Shown here: positions 32,437-41,001 of the stretch, piece by piece
Layout of the letters: the number at the start of each line of letters is the position of its first letter
Position numbering within the stretch: position 1 is the stretch's first letter
From: Rhizobium sp. WYCCWR10014
GTDB taxonomy: Bacteria; Pseudomonadota; Alphaproteobacteria; Rhizobiales; Rhizobiaceae
Direction of reading: 5' to 3'
DNA: 47,653 nucleotides
NCBI RefSeq assembly: GCF_001657485.1
Contig: NZ_LXFU01000020.1
Coordinates: 1 to 47,653, forward strand
The notes under the pieces: generated by a model
Database searches by the model: none
Seen by the model: the letters and a program-made list of their open reading frames with translations, nothing else
What the model was told of the DNA's origin: nothing
Program-made: the position numbers and the translations under genes

Positions 32437-33447
32437 TCAATCCCCCTCATCCTCATAACCCACCAGATGCAGCGGCTTCGCCTTGATGCCCTGCAATTGG
32501 CACCAGCGCACCAGGGCCTCCTCGCGGCCATGCGTCACCCAGACCTCGGCCGGGTGCAATTCCCGGATCGTTTCGGTCAGTTCCGGCCAGTCGCAATGAT
32601 CGGAGATGACGAGCGGCAGTTCGACGCCGAGCTGTTTGGCGCGCTGGCGCACCATCATCCAGCCGGAGGCGAAGGCCGGCAGCGGCTCGTTGAAGCGCCG
32701 GGCCCAGCGGTCGGCGAAAGCCGATGACGGGCCGATGACGACCGCACCCTTGAAGGCGGACTTGTCGCGGCTTTCGATCGTCGCCGGCAGCAGCTCGCCG
32801 AGATCGATGCCCTGCTCGATGTAATAGTCGCAGAGTTTTTCCATGGCGCCGTGGATATAGATCGGTTCGGCATAACCGGCATCGCGCAGCAGCCGGATGA
32901 CGCGCTGGGCCTTGCCGAGCGCATAGGCGCCGACGAGATGAGTGCGCTCGGGAAATTGCCGCAATGATGCCAAGAGCTTGCCGATCTCGTCCATGGGATC
33001 GGGATGATGGAAGACCGGCAGGCCGAAGGTCGCCTCGGTGATGAAGACATCGCAGGCAACCGGCTCATAGGCGGCGCAGGTCGGATCGGGTCGGCGCTTG
33101 TAGTCGCCGGAGACGACGATGCGTGTGCCGTTCTTCTCAATGGCGATCTGGGCGGAGCCGAGCACATGACCGGCCGGATGAAAGCTTACCTTGACGCCGT
33201 TGACCAGCAATTCCTCGCCGAAGGCTGCCGCCTGCTCGCTGGCGCAAAAACCGTCGCCGTAACGCAGGCGCATGATGTCGAGCGTCTGGCGGGTGGCAAG
33301 CACGTTCACATGGCCCGGGCGGGCATGGTCCGAATGGCCATGGGTGACGAGCGCCTGCTCGACGGGCCGCACCGGATCGACATAAAAGCCGCCTTCCGGG
33401 CAATAGAGCCCCTCCGGGGCGGGATAAAGCAGCGCATCAGGTCTCAT
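32437..33447 (-). CDS. Ligase-associated DNA exonuclease (metallo-beta-lactamase fold)
   Basis: A 336-residue protein. The metal-binding HxHxDH motif is THGHSDHARPGH, followed by further ligands in FHPAGHVLGSAQI and ISDHCDWPEL, and the C-terminal VWVTHGREEAL belongs to the beta-CASP-like part. This arrangement is that of the exonuclease family that accompanies ATP-dependent ligases and probably trims DNA ends before sealing. ATG at 33447 gives the family N terminus (MRPDALLYPAPEGLYC). Product and ligase are encoded in order on the minus strand. The usual helicase and endonuclease are missing from this window. Confidence 0.9.
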   Translation of the reverse strand: MRPDALLYPAPEGLYCPEGGFYVDPVRPVEQALVTHGHSDHARPGHVNVLATRQTLDIMRLRYGDGFCASEQAAAFGEELLVNGVKVSFHPAGHVLGSAQIAIEKNGTRIVVSGDYKRRPDPTCAAYEPVACDVFITEATFGLPVFHHPDPMDEIGKLLASLRQFPERTHLVGAYALGKAQRVIRLLRDAGYAEPIYIHGAMEKLCDYYIEQGIDLGELLPATIESRDKSAFKGAVVIGPSSAFADRWARRFNEPLPAFASGWMMVRQRAKQLGVELPLVISDHCDWPELTETIRELHPAEVWVTHGREEALVRWCQLQGIKAKPLHLVGYEDEGD

Positions 33448-33534
33448 GAAACGAGAGATAGCGGGAAATGGGCGCGAGGCCAGAGGGCGGGAAGACGGAC
33501 CGGCGAATGCGCCGTGGCTCAACGCCGGCGATCG

Positions 33535-34356
33535 TCACGAACCTAATCCATCGAGGAAGGATTCCACTGCGGCATTAAATTGCGACGGCCGCTGCAGCGG
33601 CGCGAAATGGCTGACGCCTGTGAGATAGATCATCTCAGCGTTCGGAATGCTGCGGGCCAGATATTCGGCATGGTCTGGCTTGATGAATTCGTCGTGCTCG
33701 GCGAGGACGACCGCGACCGGCACGCGGATCAGGCCCAACTCGGCGGCCTGATAGTTCGGCTCTGTCCGCATCATCAGGCTGACCGCCTCGACGAATGGAT
33801 TAAAATCATCCGGCGTGGTGGACAATGCGGCATAATCCCTGGCGTGTCGGCTGAAGCATCGGTCGATGACCGGAGTCGGAACAAATTCCAGCGTGCCACT
33901 CGGATCCATGTTGCAGGCAAAGAAAAAGACGCCCTCGACCCGGGACGGCGCCGTCATGGCAAGGATCAAAGCGATGCAGGCGCCATCGCTCCAACCGATG
34001 ATGGCCGCCTTGTCGAGATGCAGTTCGTCCATGACGGCGAGCACATCGGCAGCCATCAACTCATAGGTGTAGGGACGGGAATCGCGGGTGCTTCTTCCAT
34101 GGCCGCGGCTGTCGACAAGCACGACGCGGTGGCCGCTGCGCAAGAGTGCCGGGACCTGATAGCCCCAGTTGCCGCTGTGGCCGAGGCCGCCATGCAGCAG
34201 AATGACGGGTGGACCGGCGCCGTAGCTCGCATACCAGATACGGGCGCCTTCATGGGCGACATGACCGTCGACTGCTGCCGGCGGCAACGGGGTGGCGCCA
34301 TGCGCTTCGAAATGGATGAGCTCGTCGTCGTCAAATTCCATAGCGATCAGACTCAT
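33535..34356 (-). CDS. Alpha/beta hydrolase
   Basis: A 273-residue hydrolase of the fold found in haloalkane dehalogenases, lactonases and acyl hydrolases. The oxyanion segment is PVILLHGGLGHSGNWG. The nucleophile elbow GWSDGA has a serine. The acid follows in VAVVLAEHDEFI, and the histidine lies in GVSHFAPLQRP. The substrate is unknown. The start at 34356 lacks a strong Shine-Dalgarno; ATG at 34341 (MEFDDDE) is an alternative. It is head to head with the GDPD-like gene at 34446, whose promoter must overlap its 5' end. Confidence 0.8.
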   Translation of the reverse strand: MSLIAMEFDDDELIHFEAHGATPLPPAAVDGHVAHEGARIWYASYGAGPPVILLHGGLGHSGNWGYQVPALLRSGHRVVLVDSRGHGRSTRDSRPYTYELMAADVLAVMDELHLDKAAIIGWSDGACIALILAMTAPSRVEGVFFFACNMDPSGTLEFVPTPVIDRCFSRHARDYAALSTTPDDFNPFVEAVSLMMRTEPNYQAAELGLIRVPVAVVLAEHDEFIKPDHAEYLARSIPNAEMIYLTGVSHFAPLQRPSQFNAAVESFLDGLGS

Positions 34357-34445
34357 TGTTGCCGCAGCATAGAAAAGCCGGAAAACAGCCCAAGAACAAC
34401 CAGAATCGCTTTCTAGCCCTTGCGATGCAACCAGGAGGATCGGCA

Positions 34446-35417
34446 TTGGGCAGGAAGTTTTTCTATTGTGCGGCGGCGATCGCGGTCGCGGCCGCCGGCA
34501 TCTATCTCAACAATACCAGCCTGCTCGCCGAACATCGGCCCGGAAAGCCGGTGCTGCTCGCTCATCGCGGCATAGCCCAGCGGTTCGACGAAACCGATCT
34601 CAAGAACGACACCTGCACGGCGAGCCGCATGCTGCCGCCGAAGCACGACTATCTGGAAAACACACTTCCGTCGATGCAGGCAGGCTTTGCGGCCGGCGCC
34701 GATATCGTCGAGATCGACGTGCATCCGACGACCGACGGCGAATTTGCCGTCTTTCACGACTGGACGCTCGACTGCCGCACCGACGGGCATGGCGTCACCC
34801 GCGAGCATTCGATGGCTGACATGAGGAAGCTCGACATCGGCTATGGCTATACCGCCGATGGCGGCAAGACCTTTCCCTTTCGTGGCCGGGGCATCGGCAT
34901 GATGCCGACCCTTGCCGAGGTGCTGTCGAGTTTTCCGGATCGGCGCTTCCTCATCAACGTCAAGAGCCGCGATCCCTCCGAGGGTGAAAAGCTCGCTGCC
35001 GTGCTCAACGGGTTTTCCACGGAAAGACGGGCCGAGATCATTGTCTATGGCGGCGACGAGCCGATCGACGTGCTGCGCCGGATGGCACCCGATATCAAGA
35101 CCGCCTCGCGCAAGAGCCTGAAGGGCTGCCTGTTCGGCTATATCGGCTATGGCTGGACCGGCCTGCTGCCGGAAGAATGCAAACATGCGATGATGCTGGT
35201 GCCGATCAATATCGCGCCGTGGCTCTGGGGCTGGCCGGATCGTTTTCTCAACCGGATGGCGGATGCCGGGACCGAGGTTTTCGTGCTCGGCCCCTATCGC
35301 GGCAGCGATTTTTCCACCGGCATCGACGACCCCGCGCAACTGGCGCGGCTGCCGCCAAACTATGCGACGGGCATATGGACGAACGAAATCGAGGCGATGG
35401 GTAAGCTTGCGAAATAG
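34446..35417 (+). CDS. Glycerophosphodiester phosphodiesterase family protein, membrane-anchored
   Basis: A 323-residue protein. Residues 4-22 (KFFYCAAAIAVAAAGIYL) form a signal anchor. The GDPD domain shows VLLAHRGIAQRF (catalytic His-Arg), ENTLPSMQAG, IVEIDVHPTTDGEFAVFHDW (metal ligands E, D and the second His) and the LINVKSRDPSEG region. Such enzymes hydrolyse glycerophosphodiesters or lipid head groups outside the cytosol. The start is read as TTG at 34446 because AGGAGG (34433-34438) stands 7 nt before it, while the ATG codons further upstream lack a ribosome site. A strong terminator follows 10 nt after the stop. Confidence 0.82.
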   Translation: MGRKFFYCAAAIAVAAAGIYLNNTSLLAEHRPGKPVLLAHRGIAQRFDETDLKNDTCTASRMLPPKHDYLENTLPSMQAGFAAGADIVEIDVHPTTDGEFAVFHDWTLDCRTDGHGVTREHSMADMRKLDIGYGYTADGGKTFPFRGRGIGMMPTLAEVLSSFPDRRFLINVKSRDPSEGEKLAAVLNGFSTERRAEIIVYGGDEPIDVLRRMAPDIKTASRKSLKGCLFGYIGYGWTGLLPEECKHAMMLVPINIAPWLWGWPDRFLNRMADAGTEVFVLGPYRGSDFSTGIDDPAQLARLPPNYATGIWTNEIEAMGKLAK

Positions 35418-35427
35418 AGCTTGAAAG

Positions 35428-35460
35428 ACGCCGCATCGACCTGATCGATGCGGCGTTTTT
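35428..35460 (+). terminator. Rho-independent terminator of the GDPD-like gene
   Basis: ACGCCGCATCGA (35428-35439) pairs without mismatch with TCGATGCGGCGT (35445-35456) around a 5-nt loop and is followed by TTTT. Confidence 0.9.
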
Positions 35461-35474
35461 CAATGTTTCCTTTT

Positions 35475-35523
35475 GTGCATGTCGTTCTCCCAAAACCGCT
35501 GCACAGTTTTGGGCGACATGCAC
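35475..35523. repeat. Rhizobial palindromic repeat, second copy
   Basis: GTGCATGTCG (35475-35484) pairs with CGACATGCAC (35514-35523), with CCCAAAAC/GTTTTGGG inside. The centre AAAACCGCTGCAC resembles the centre of the palindrome at 23175-23222. It ends 8 bp before the minus-strand stop of the GGDEF-EAL gene. Confidence 0.65.
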
Positions 35524-35530
35524 TAATGCA

Positions 35531-37828
35531 CTAGAGGCTCCGCGCCCGCAGCAATGCCGGGATCTCCTCCGGGGAGACGGGCTTGGAGAAGCGGTAGCCC
35601 TGCGCCTGCTCGCAGCGCGCCTGGCGCAGGAAATCCATCTGGGCGTCGGTCTCGACGCCTTCGGCGAGAACGGAAAGCTTCAGCGTCTGCGCCAGCGAGA
35701 TGACGGCCGAGGCGATGGCGACGGCGGTCTTGTCGCCCGGCAAAGCCTCGACCAGCGAACGGTCCATCTTCAGGCGATCGAAGGGAAAGGTCTTCAGCGC
35801 CGCCAGGCTGGAATAGCCGGAGCCGAAATCGTCGATCGACAGGCGAACGCCCAACGCCCGCAGCGTTTCCATCATGGCGAGCGCGCGTTCGGCATCGTGC
35901 ATCACCACGCTTTCGGTGACCTCCAGCTCCAGCCAGCGGGACTGCAGACGGTGGCGCTCGAGCGCTTCGGCGACATGGGTTGCGAAATCCGGATCGGCGA
36001 ACTGCTTGGCGGAGACGTTGACGGCGATCGTCAGCGGCGTCAGGCCCATGTCCTGCCAGTTGCGCGCCTGACGGCAGGCCTCGTTCAGCACCCAGAGACC
36101 GAGGGGGACGATCAAGCCGGTCTCTTCGGCGAGCGGAATGAAATTGATCGGCGGCACCCTGCCCTTGGCCGGATGGTTCCAGCGGACCAGCGCCTCGAGC
36201 CCGGTGATGCGGCCGGTGGCGACATCGACCTGCGGCTGGTATTCCAGGAACAACTGGTCGCCGGCGATCGCCAGGTGCAGTTCCTCGTGCTCGCCGAGCG
36301 GCATTCCGACGGGCGTGCTGCAGCCCTCGTGATGTTGCAATGTGTTGCGGCCGAGTTCCTTGGCGCGGTACATGGCGCGGTCGGCATTGGCGAGAAGCTC
36401 TTCCGAGGTTGCGCCATCGAAGGGGAAGGCGGCAACGCCGATGCTCGAGGTGACGGTGATCTCGCCGTCGGCACCGCGGATCGGCCGGTTGATCGCCTTC
36501 TGCAGCTCGCGAAGGCGGCGCGTGATGCCGGCATCGTGGCTTGACTGGTGGACGAGCACCACGAGGAATTCGTCGCCGCCGAGACGCACCACCATATCTG
36601 ACGCCCTGACGCTATTGGCCATGCGGGCGGCAATCTCCTTCAGCACCTCGTCGCCGGCGGCGTGGCCGCGGCCATCATTGATGTCCTTGAAATTGTCGAG
36701 ATCGATATAGGCGACGGTCACCTTGCGGTTGTTGCGCCGGGCCTGGTCGAGGATACTCGCCAGCCGCTCCTTCAGGAAGGCACGGTTCGGCAGGCCCGTC
36801 AGATCATCATGATGGGCCATGAAATGAATGCGATCGTCGACACGTTTGCGCTCGATGGCGATGCCGGCGATATGGGTGGCGAGCGCCACCAGCGTCATCT
36901 CGTGCTCGGTGGGACGGCGGACTTCCCTGGAATAGAGCGCGAACGTGCCGAGCACATTGTTCTGCGATGTGGCGATCGGCGTCGACCAGCAGGAGCGGAA
37001 GCCGAACGGGGCGATCAACGCGCGAAAATCCTCCCAGAGCGGATCGCTCATCACATCCTCGACGATCACGGTCTGACCGCGCCAGGCGGCGGTGCCGCAG
37101 GAGCCGACCTTGGGACCGATCGTGACACCATCGATGAGGCGGCTATAGCCGCCGGGCAGATTGGGAGAGGCGCCATGATAGAGCCTGGTGCCCTCGCTGT
37201 CGAGCAGCAGTACCGAGCCGTCGATCCCGGTCAGTTGCGCCTCGATCATCAGCACGAGAGCCTCGAGGATCATCGGCAACGGTTCGTTGCGGGCAATCAT
37301 TTCGAGCAGGCTCGCCTGGCCGCGATGCAGATCCTCCTGGCGCTTGCGTTCGGTGATATCACGGGAAACACCAATCAGGCCGACGATTTCGCCGCGATCG
37401 TTGCGCAGCGGTATCTTCGAGGTCAGCCGGCATATCGGTCTTCTGCTGCCGGGAAGGACGTAGGATTCCTCCATGTCGATGCGGGCTTCGCCCGTCGTCA
37501 TGATCTGCTGCTCGATATCGAAATGGTGGAGCGCCGTCTCGAAATCGAACAGGTCGAAGTCACGCTTGCCGGTGATCAGCGCAGCGCTCTCCAGGCCAAG
37601 GCTGCTGGCGGTGACGGCGTTGGCAAAGACGAAGCGGCTGTCACGATCCTTGACGTAGAGAAAATCCGGAAGTTCGTGGACGATTTCCTTGAGGCGCAGG
37701 TTCTCGATGCCCTCGGAAAGGTGGTGGGCGGTCGATGCCATCATTGCCTCCGTCGCGGCGACGATGCGCCGCGTTTCGGCCGTCAGGGCATCGGCTGATT
37801 CCCATCGCCTGGCACTCGGTTCCTGCAT
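35531..37828 (-). CDS. PAS-GAF-GGDEF-EAL cyclic-di-GMP turnover protein
   Basis: A 765-residue cytosolic signalling protein. In order it has an N-terminal helix, a PAS domain (about 44-163), a GAF domain (about 175-330), GGDEF (about 335-500) and EAL (about 515-760). The cyclase site is GGDEF at 417-421, with a complete inhibitory RxxD (RASD, 408-411) five residues before it. The EAL core (545-547, EALVRW) keeps NVSAKQF, the ELEVTES glutamate, IDDFGSGYSSL, the LKMDRS lysine and EGVE. Both synthesis and breakdown of c-di-GMP are therefore possible. The paired sensor domains suggest control by a small ligand or redox signal. GGAG lies about 9 nt before the start. Confidence 0.93.
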   Translation of the reverse strand: MQEPSARRWESADALTAETRRIVAATEAMMASTAHHLSEGIENLRLKEIVHELPDFLYVKDRDSRFVFANAVTASSLGLESAALITGKRDFDLFDFETALHHFDIEQQIMTTGEARIDMEESYVLPGSRRPICRLTSKIPLRNDRGEIVGLIGVSRDITERKRQEDLHRGQASLLEMIARNEPLPMILEALVLMIEAQLTGIDGSVLLLDSEGTRLYHGASPNLPGGYSRLIDGVTIGPKVGSCGTAAWRGQTVIVEDVMSDPLWEDFRALIAPFGFRSCWSTPIATSQNNVLGTFALYSREVRRPTEHEMTLVALATHIAGIAIERKRVDDRIHFMAHHDDLTGLPNRAFLKERLASILDQARRNNRKVTVAYIDLDNFKDINDGRGHAAGDEVLKEIAARMANSVRASDMVVRLGGDEFLVVLVHQSSHDAGITRRLRELQKAINRPIRGADGEITVTSSIGVAAFPFDGATSEELLANADRAMYRAKELGRNTLQHHEGCSTPVGMPLGEHEELHLAIAGDQLFLEYQPQVDVATGRITGLEALVRWNHPAKGRVPPINFIPLAEETGLIVPLGLWVLNEACRQARNWQDMGLTPLTIAVNVSAKQFADPDFATHVAEALERHRLQSRWLELEVTESVVMHDAERALAMMETLRALGVRLSIDDFGSGYSSLAALKTFPFDRLKMDRSLVEALPGDKTAVAIASAVISLAQTLKLSVLAEGVETDAQMDFLRQARCEQAQGYRFSKPVSPEEIPALLRARSL

Positions 37829-38064
37829 GCCGCCATTCTCCCCGCCGGCCGAAGGCCGTACCCCACACCCGTCATCATAGAAATTCCCTTAAAAGTAGTC
37901 CTCATTTCCTTCGGCTTGCTTAAATGAAAGGGTGAACAAGACGACAATATAAGCGGCGATATCCTGCCGTCGGGCTCTCCACGACGGCAATTTCGCCCGC
38001 CTTTGCCAAGCTTGTGCCAAAAGAATACATGCCCGCCTGGCACGTTTCCTGCTACGGGCGCGTT

Positions 38065-39450
38065 ATGACAAGTGATCCCCGGATGCCCTCACGCCGCGAC
38101 ATGCTTTTATTCCTCGCTGCCTCGGCCGTTGCGGGAGGGACATCACGCGCGCTTGCCTCACCGCTGACGGCGGCCGCTCAGCCGGACCTGCGCGGGGCGA
38201 TCGACGCGGTGGAATATCGCGCCATTCCCGAAAGCGGCGACCGCAAGACACGCAACCTTGAGCAGATGATCAAACAGGCGGCGCGCGAGAACGTGCCGGT
38301 CTTCCTGCCGCCCGGCACCTACCGGATTTCCAATCTCACCTTGCCCGACAATACGCGCATCACTGGCGTGCCCGGCGCCTCGCAGATTATCTATACCGGC
38401 GAGGGCCATCTCTTTTCGGCCGAGAACGTGCGGCGGATCGAGCTTTCCAATCTCGTCATCGACGGCGGCAACCGCTGGCTTGGCGACGATGCCGGCGGGC
38501 TGTTGCAATTTACCGGCGTCGACGAGGTGCTGATCGACAATTGCGAGATCGGCGGCAGCCGCAAGCACGGCCTGCAGCTGGAGCGCTGCGGCGGGCGGAT
38601 CGAGCGCAGCCGCATTTCGGGTGCCGCCCAATCCGGGCTTTACGCGGTGGATTCCGCCAACCTTTCGGTGACGGGCAATACGGTCTCGGATTGCGGCAAT
38701 GGCGGCATCCTGGTGCATCGCTGGAAGAAGGCGGAGGACGGCACGGTTGTCTCCGGCAACCGCATTTCCAACATTCGCGCCAATGACGGCGGCACCGGCC
38801 AAAACGGCAACGGCATCAACATCTTCCGTGCCGACGGCGTGATGGTGGTGAACAACCACATCTCCGACTGCGCCTTTACGGCGATCCGCGCCAATTCGGC
38901 TTCGGACATCCAGATCAGCAGCAATCAGTGCCGGCGGTCCGGCGAGACGGCGATCTATGTCGAATTCGCCTTCGAAGGCGCCGTCGTTTCCGCCAACATG
39001 ATCGACGGGGCGGCGAACGGCATCTCGATCGCCAATTTCGACGAGGGCGGCCGGCTGGCGAGCGTCACCGGCAATGTCGTGCGCAACCTGACGCTGAAGG
39101 GTCCCTACCAGCACGAGGTCGGTTTCGGCATCGGCATCGCGGCGGAGGCCGATACGCTGATTTCAGGCAATGTGATCGAGGGTGCGCCGCGCTGGGGCCT
39201 GCAGATCGGCTGGGGTCCGTATCTGCGCAACGTCGTTGTGACAGGCAATGTGGTGCGCAAGGCCCCGGTCGGCTGTGCCGTCTCGGTCGCCGACGGGGCG
39301 GGGACCGCCGTCATCACCGACAACATCTTCCAGGAGACCGCCGAAGGCGCGGTGTTAGGCTTCCAATGGGAGAAGAAAGTGTCCGGCGAGATGGCGGGAG
39401 GCGGCTCGCCCTATGCGCAGCTGACCGTCGAGCGGAACCGCGTTTCGTAA
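38065..39450 (+). CDS. TIGR03808-type Tat-exported right-handed beta-helix protein
   Basis: A 461-residue protein. The twin-arginine signal SRRDMLLFLAASAVAGG (near residues 9-25) is followed by a long array of parallel beta-helix turns with repeated patterns such as VSGNRISN, ISSNQCRRSGE, VSANMIDGAANGIS and VTGNVVR. The N-terminal cap includes FLPPGTYRISNLTLPDNT. This matches the family of TAT-translocated repetitive proteins found in Rhizobiales, whose role is unproven but whose fold resembles polysaccharide lyases and mannuronan epimerases. The start could also be ATG at 38083; neither has a strong Shine-Dalgarno. Confidence 0.85.
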   Translation: MTSDPRMPSRRDMLLFLAASAVAGGTSRALASPLTAAAQPDLRGAIDAVEYRAIPESGDRKTRNLEQMIKQAARENVPVFLPPGTYRISNLTLPDNTRITGVPGASQIIYTGEGHLFSAENVRRIELSNLVIDGGNRWLGDDAGGLLQFTGVDEVLIDNCEIGGSRKHGLQLERCGGRIERSRISGAAQSGLYAVDSANLSVTGNTVSDCGNGGILVHRWKKAEDGTVVSGNRISNIRANDGGTGQNGNGINIFRADGVMVVNNHISDCAFTAIRANSASDIQISSNQCRRSGETAIYVEFAFEGAVVSANMIDGAANGISIANFDEGGRLASVTGNVVRNLTLKGPYQHEVGFGIGIAAEADTLISGNVIEGAPRWGLQIGWGPYLRNVVVTGNVVRKAPVGCAVSVADGAGTAVITDNIFQETAEGAVLGFQWEKKVSGEMAGGGSPYAQLTVERNRVS

Positions 39451-39486
39451 CAAGTGCTTTTGCTTCCCCGAGTCATGGCTCCTTGC

Positions 39487-39562
39487 TCCGTCATGCTCGG
39501 CCTTGTGCCGAGCATCCACGCCGCATCCAAAAACCGCTACGGGCATAGATCCTCGGCACAAG
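39487..39562. repeat. Left part of a palindromic mosaic element interrupted by the IS
   Basis: The segment holds hairpin TGCTCGGC-CTTGT-GCCGAGCA (39494-39514) and, at its end, CCTCGGC plus ACAAG (39551-39562). The partner GCCGAGG lies beyond the IS at 40823-40829, followed by ATGACGGAGGG. Joined across the IS, the second hairpin reads CCTCGGC-ACAAG-GCCGAGG, the reverse complement of the first hairpin's design. Confidence 0.8.
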
Positions 39563-40817
39563 TGTAAAGCCCGGAGACATAGCTGACAGATGTTCGGAGA
39601 CATGCCTGACAGTCAGTCCTGGCTTTTGAGGTCGATTTTTGCGACCTGTGTTGCGCCGAAGAAGACGCCGTAGAGACCATCGCGCTGGAGCGGGCGGATA
39701 GCGAGGCATTCGGTTTTGAAGGCGTTGGGCACGCGCCAGGCCCGTCCCTTGAAGCTGACATAGCCCTTGGTTGTTCCAACGCGGCGCACGATCTCCGAGC
39801 TGTCATAGGCCGGTTCGGGCAGGCGGTCGGGAAACGGGCGCGGTGAAGGCCGGTAGCGGCTGGCCGGCACGGCCATGTCGATGCCCTGGTGGGGACGGCA
39901 ATGGTTGTAGATGTCACGCCAGCGGTCGAAGGCCCTTTGCGCTTGGGCGTGGCTGGCGAGGGCTTTGAAGTCGAAAACCTCGGCCTTGAGGCTGCGGTGG
40001 AAGCGTTCGTTCTTGCCGCGGCCCTGGGGGTGGTAGGGTCTGGCATGGATGAGGTCGATGCCGAGCTTGAGCAGCCAGACACGCAACCTTGTCCATTGGT
40101 TGGGCACGCCGGTGCCCCATGGGTTGCCGTTGTCGGTATAGATGGCCATCGGCAGACCGTGGCGGCGCAGGATGGGCTCCAGCCGGCCGCGGACGGTCTG
40201 CATGCGCTCGTCGGCGCAGGCTTCGAGGCCGACGGCGAAGCGGGAATGGTCATCGATGATCGTCAGGGGATGGCACCAGAGGCCTGAGACGAGCTGCGTG
40301 CGGCCCTTGAAGTCCATCTGCCAGAGCAGGTTGGGTGCCTCACGCTCGAAGCGGCCGAGCGCCGGCCGGCCACCCGTCTGTGGCCCGATGCGGTCGTGGC
40401 GCACCAGGATGGCATGGACGGTGGATGCAGACGGCGGCTCGGTCCCGAGATCCTGCAGCCGGCGGGTGATCCTGCGAGCGCCCCAGGCCGGATGTTCGTC
40501 GCGGATATCAAGCACCGCGCGCTCGAGATCGGCTCCGGTCCGCCGCGGGCTCGCATGCGGCCGGCGTGAGCGGTCCTCCACCGGCTCGCCCGCCCGCAGG
40601 CGCCGCAGCCAGACATAGCCCGTCTGCCGGCTGATGCCGAAGCGCTGGCAAAGCTCAGAGACGTTCGTCCCCTCCAGCCCTGCCAACCGGCAAAATTCCA
40701 AACGCTCGTCCACAACTGACCTCGACCGCCAAACCATGCCGACCTCCCGACAAAAATCATCGCGGAAGTGTCAGGCATGTCTCCGAACATCTGTCAGCTA
40801 TGTATCAAGGCCGTACA
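39563..40817 (-). mobile_element. Complete IS481-like insertion sequence, 1255 bp
   Basis: The element has one transposase gene and terminal inverted repeats. The ends are TGTA...TACA. The outer 14-15 bp match partly, and then a perfect 35-bp core (ACATAGCTGACAGATGTTCG then GAGACATGCCTGACA) lies at 39577-39611 and inverted at 40769-40803. It is flanked by a 5-bp duplication ACAAG (39558-39562 and 40818-40822). Single ORF, TGT/ACA ends and DDE-type transposase fit the IS481 family; the exact family should be taken as inference. All parts look intact, so it could be active. Confidence 0.88.
39613..40737 (-). CDS. IS481-like transposase (HTH plus integrase core)
   Basis: A 374-residue transposase. 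The N-terminal helix-turn-helix (about 10-45, LCQRFGISRQTGYVWLRR) is followed by a second DNA-binding part and a DDE integrase core: D in LLWQMDFKG, D in IYTDNGNPWG, and E in HPQGRGKNERFHRSL. The C-terminal region holds RPHQGIDMAVPASRY, common in this family. The frame is intact with no frameshift, and its stop lies 2 bp inside the left repeat core. The transposase catalyses excision and insertion of the element. Confidence 0.92.
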   Translation of the reverse strand: MVWRSRSVVDERLEFCRLAGLEGTNVSELCQRFGISRQTGYVWLRRLRAGEPVEDRSRRPHASPRRTGADLERAVLDIRDEHPAWGARRITRRLQDLGTEPPSASTVHAILVRHDRIGPQTGGRPALGRFEREAPNLLWQMDFKGRTQLVSGLWCHPLTIIDDHSRFAVGLEACADERMQTVRGRLEPILRRHGLPMAIYTDNGNPWGTGVPNQWTRLRVWLLKLGIDLIHARPYHPQGRGKNERFHRSLKAEVFDFKALASHAQAQRAFDRWRDIYNHCRPHQGIDMAVPASRYRPSPRPFPDRLPEPAYDSSEIVRRVGTTKGYVSFKGRAWRVPNAFKTECLAIRPLQRDGLYGVFFGATQVAKIDLKSQD

Positions 40818-41001
40818 ACAAGGCCGAGGATGACGGAGGGTGGGGGCGCTTTCGCCAAACTCACCCTGCCGGAATTGCGGCGCGTATAACTTGAAATCTT
40901 CATCTGATATCAAAAGCTTTCATCATCCCATCAGCCACAAGGATTTTTCCAGGATCGGTGCGGCATTTACGGTCTCTTGGACACATCGAGGGGATACGTT
41001 C

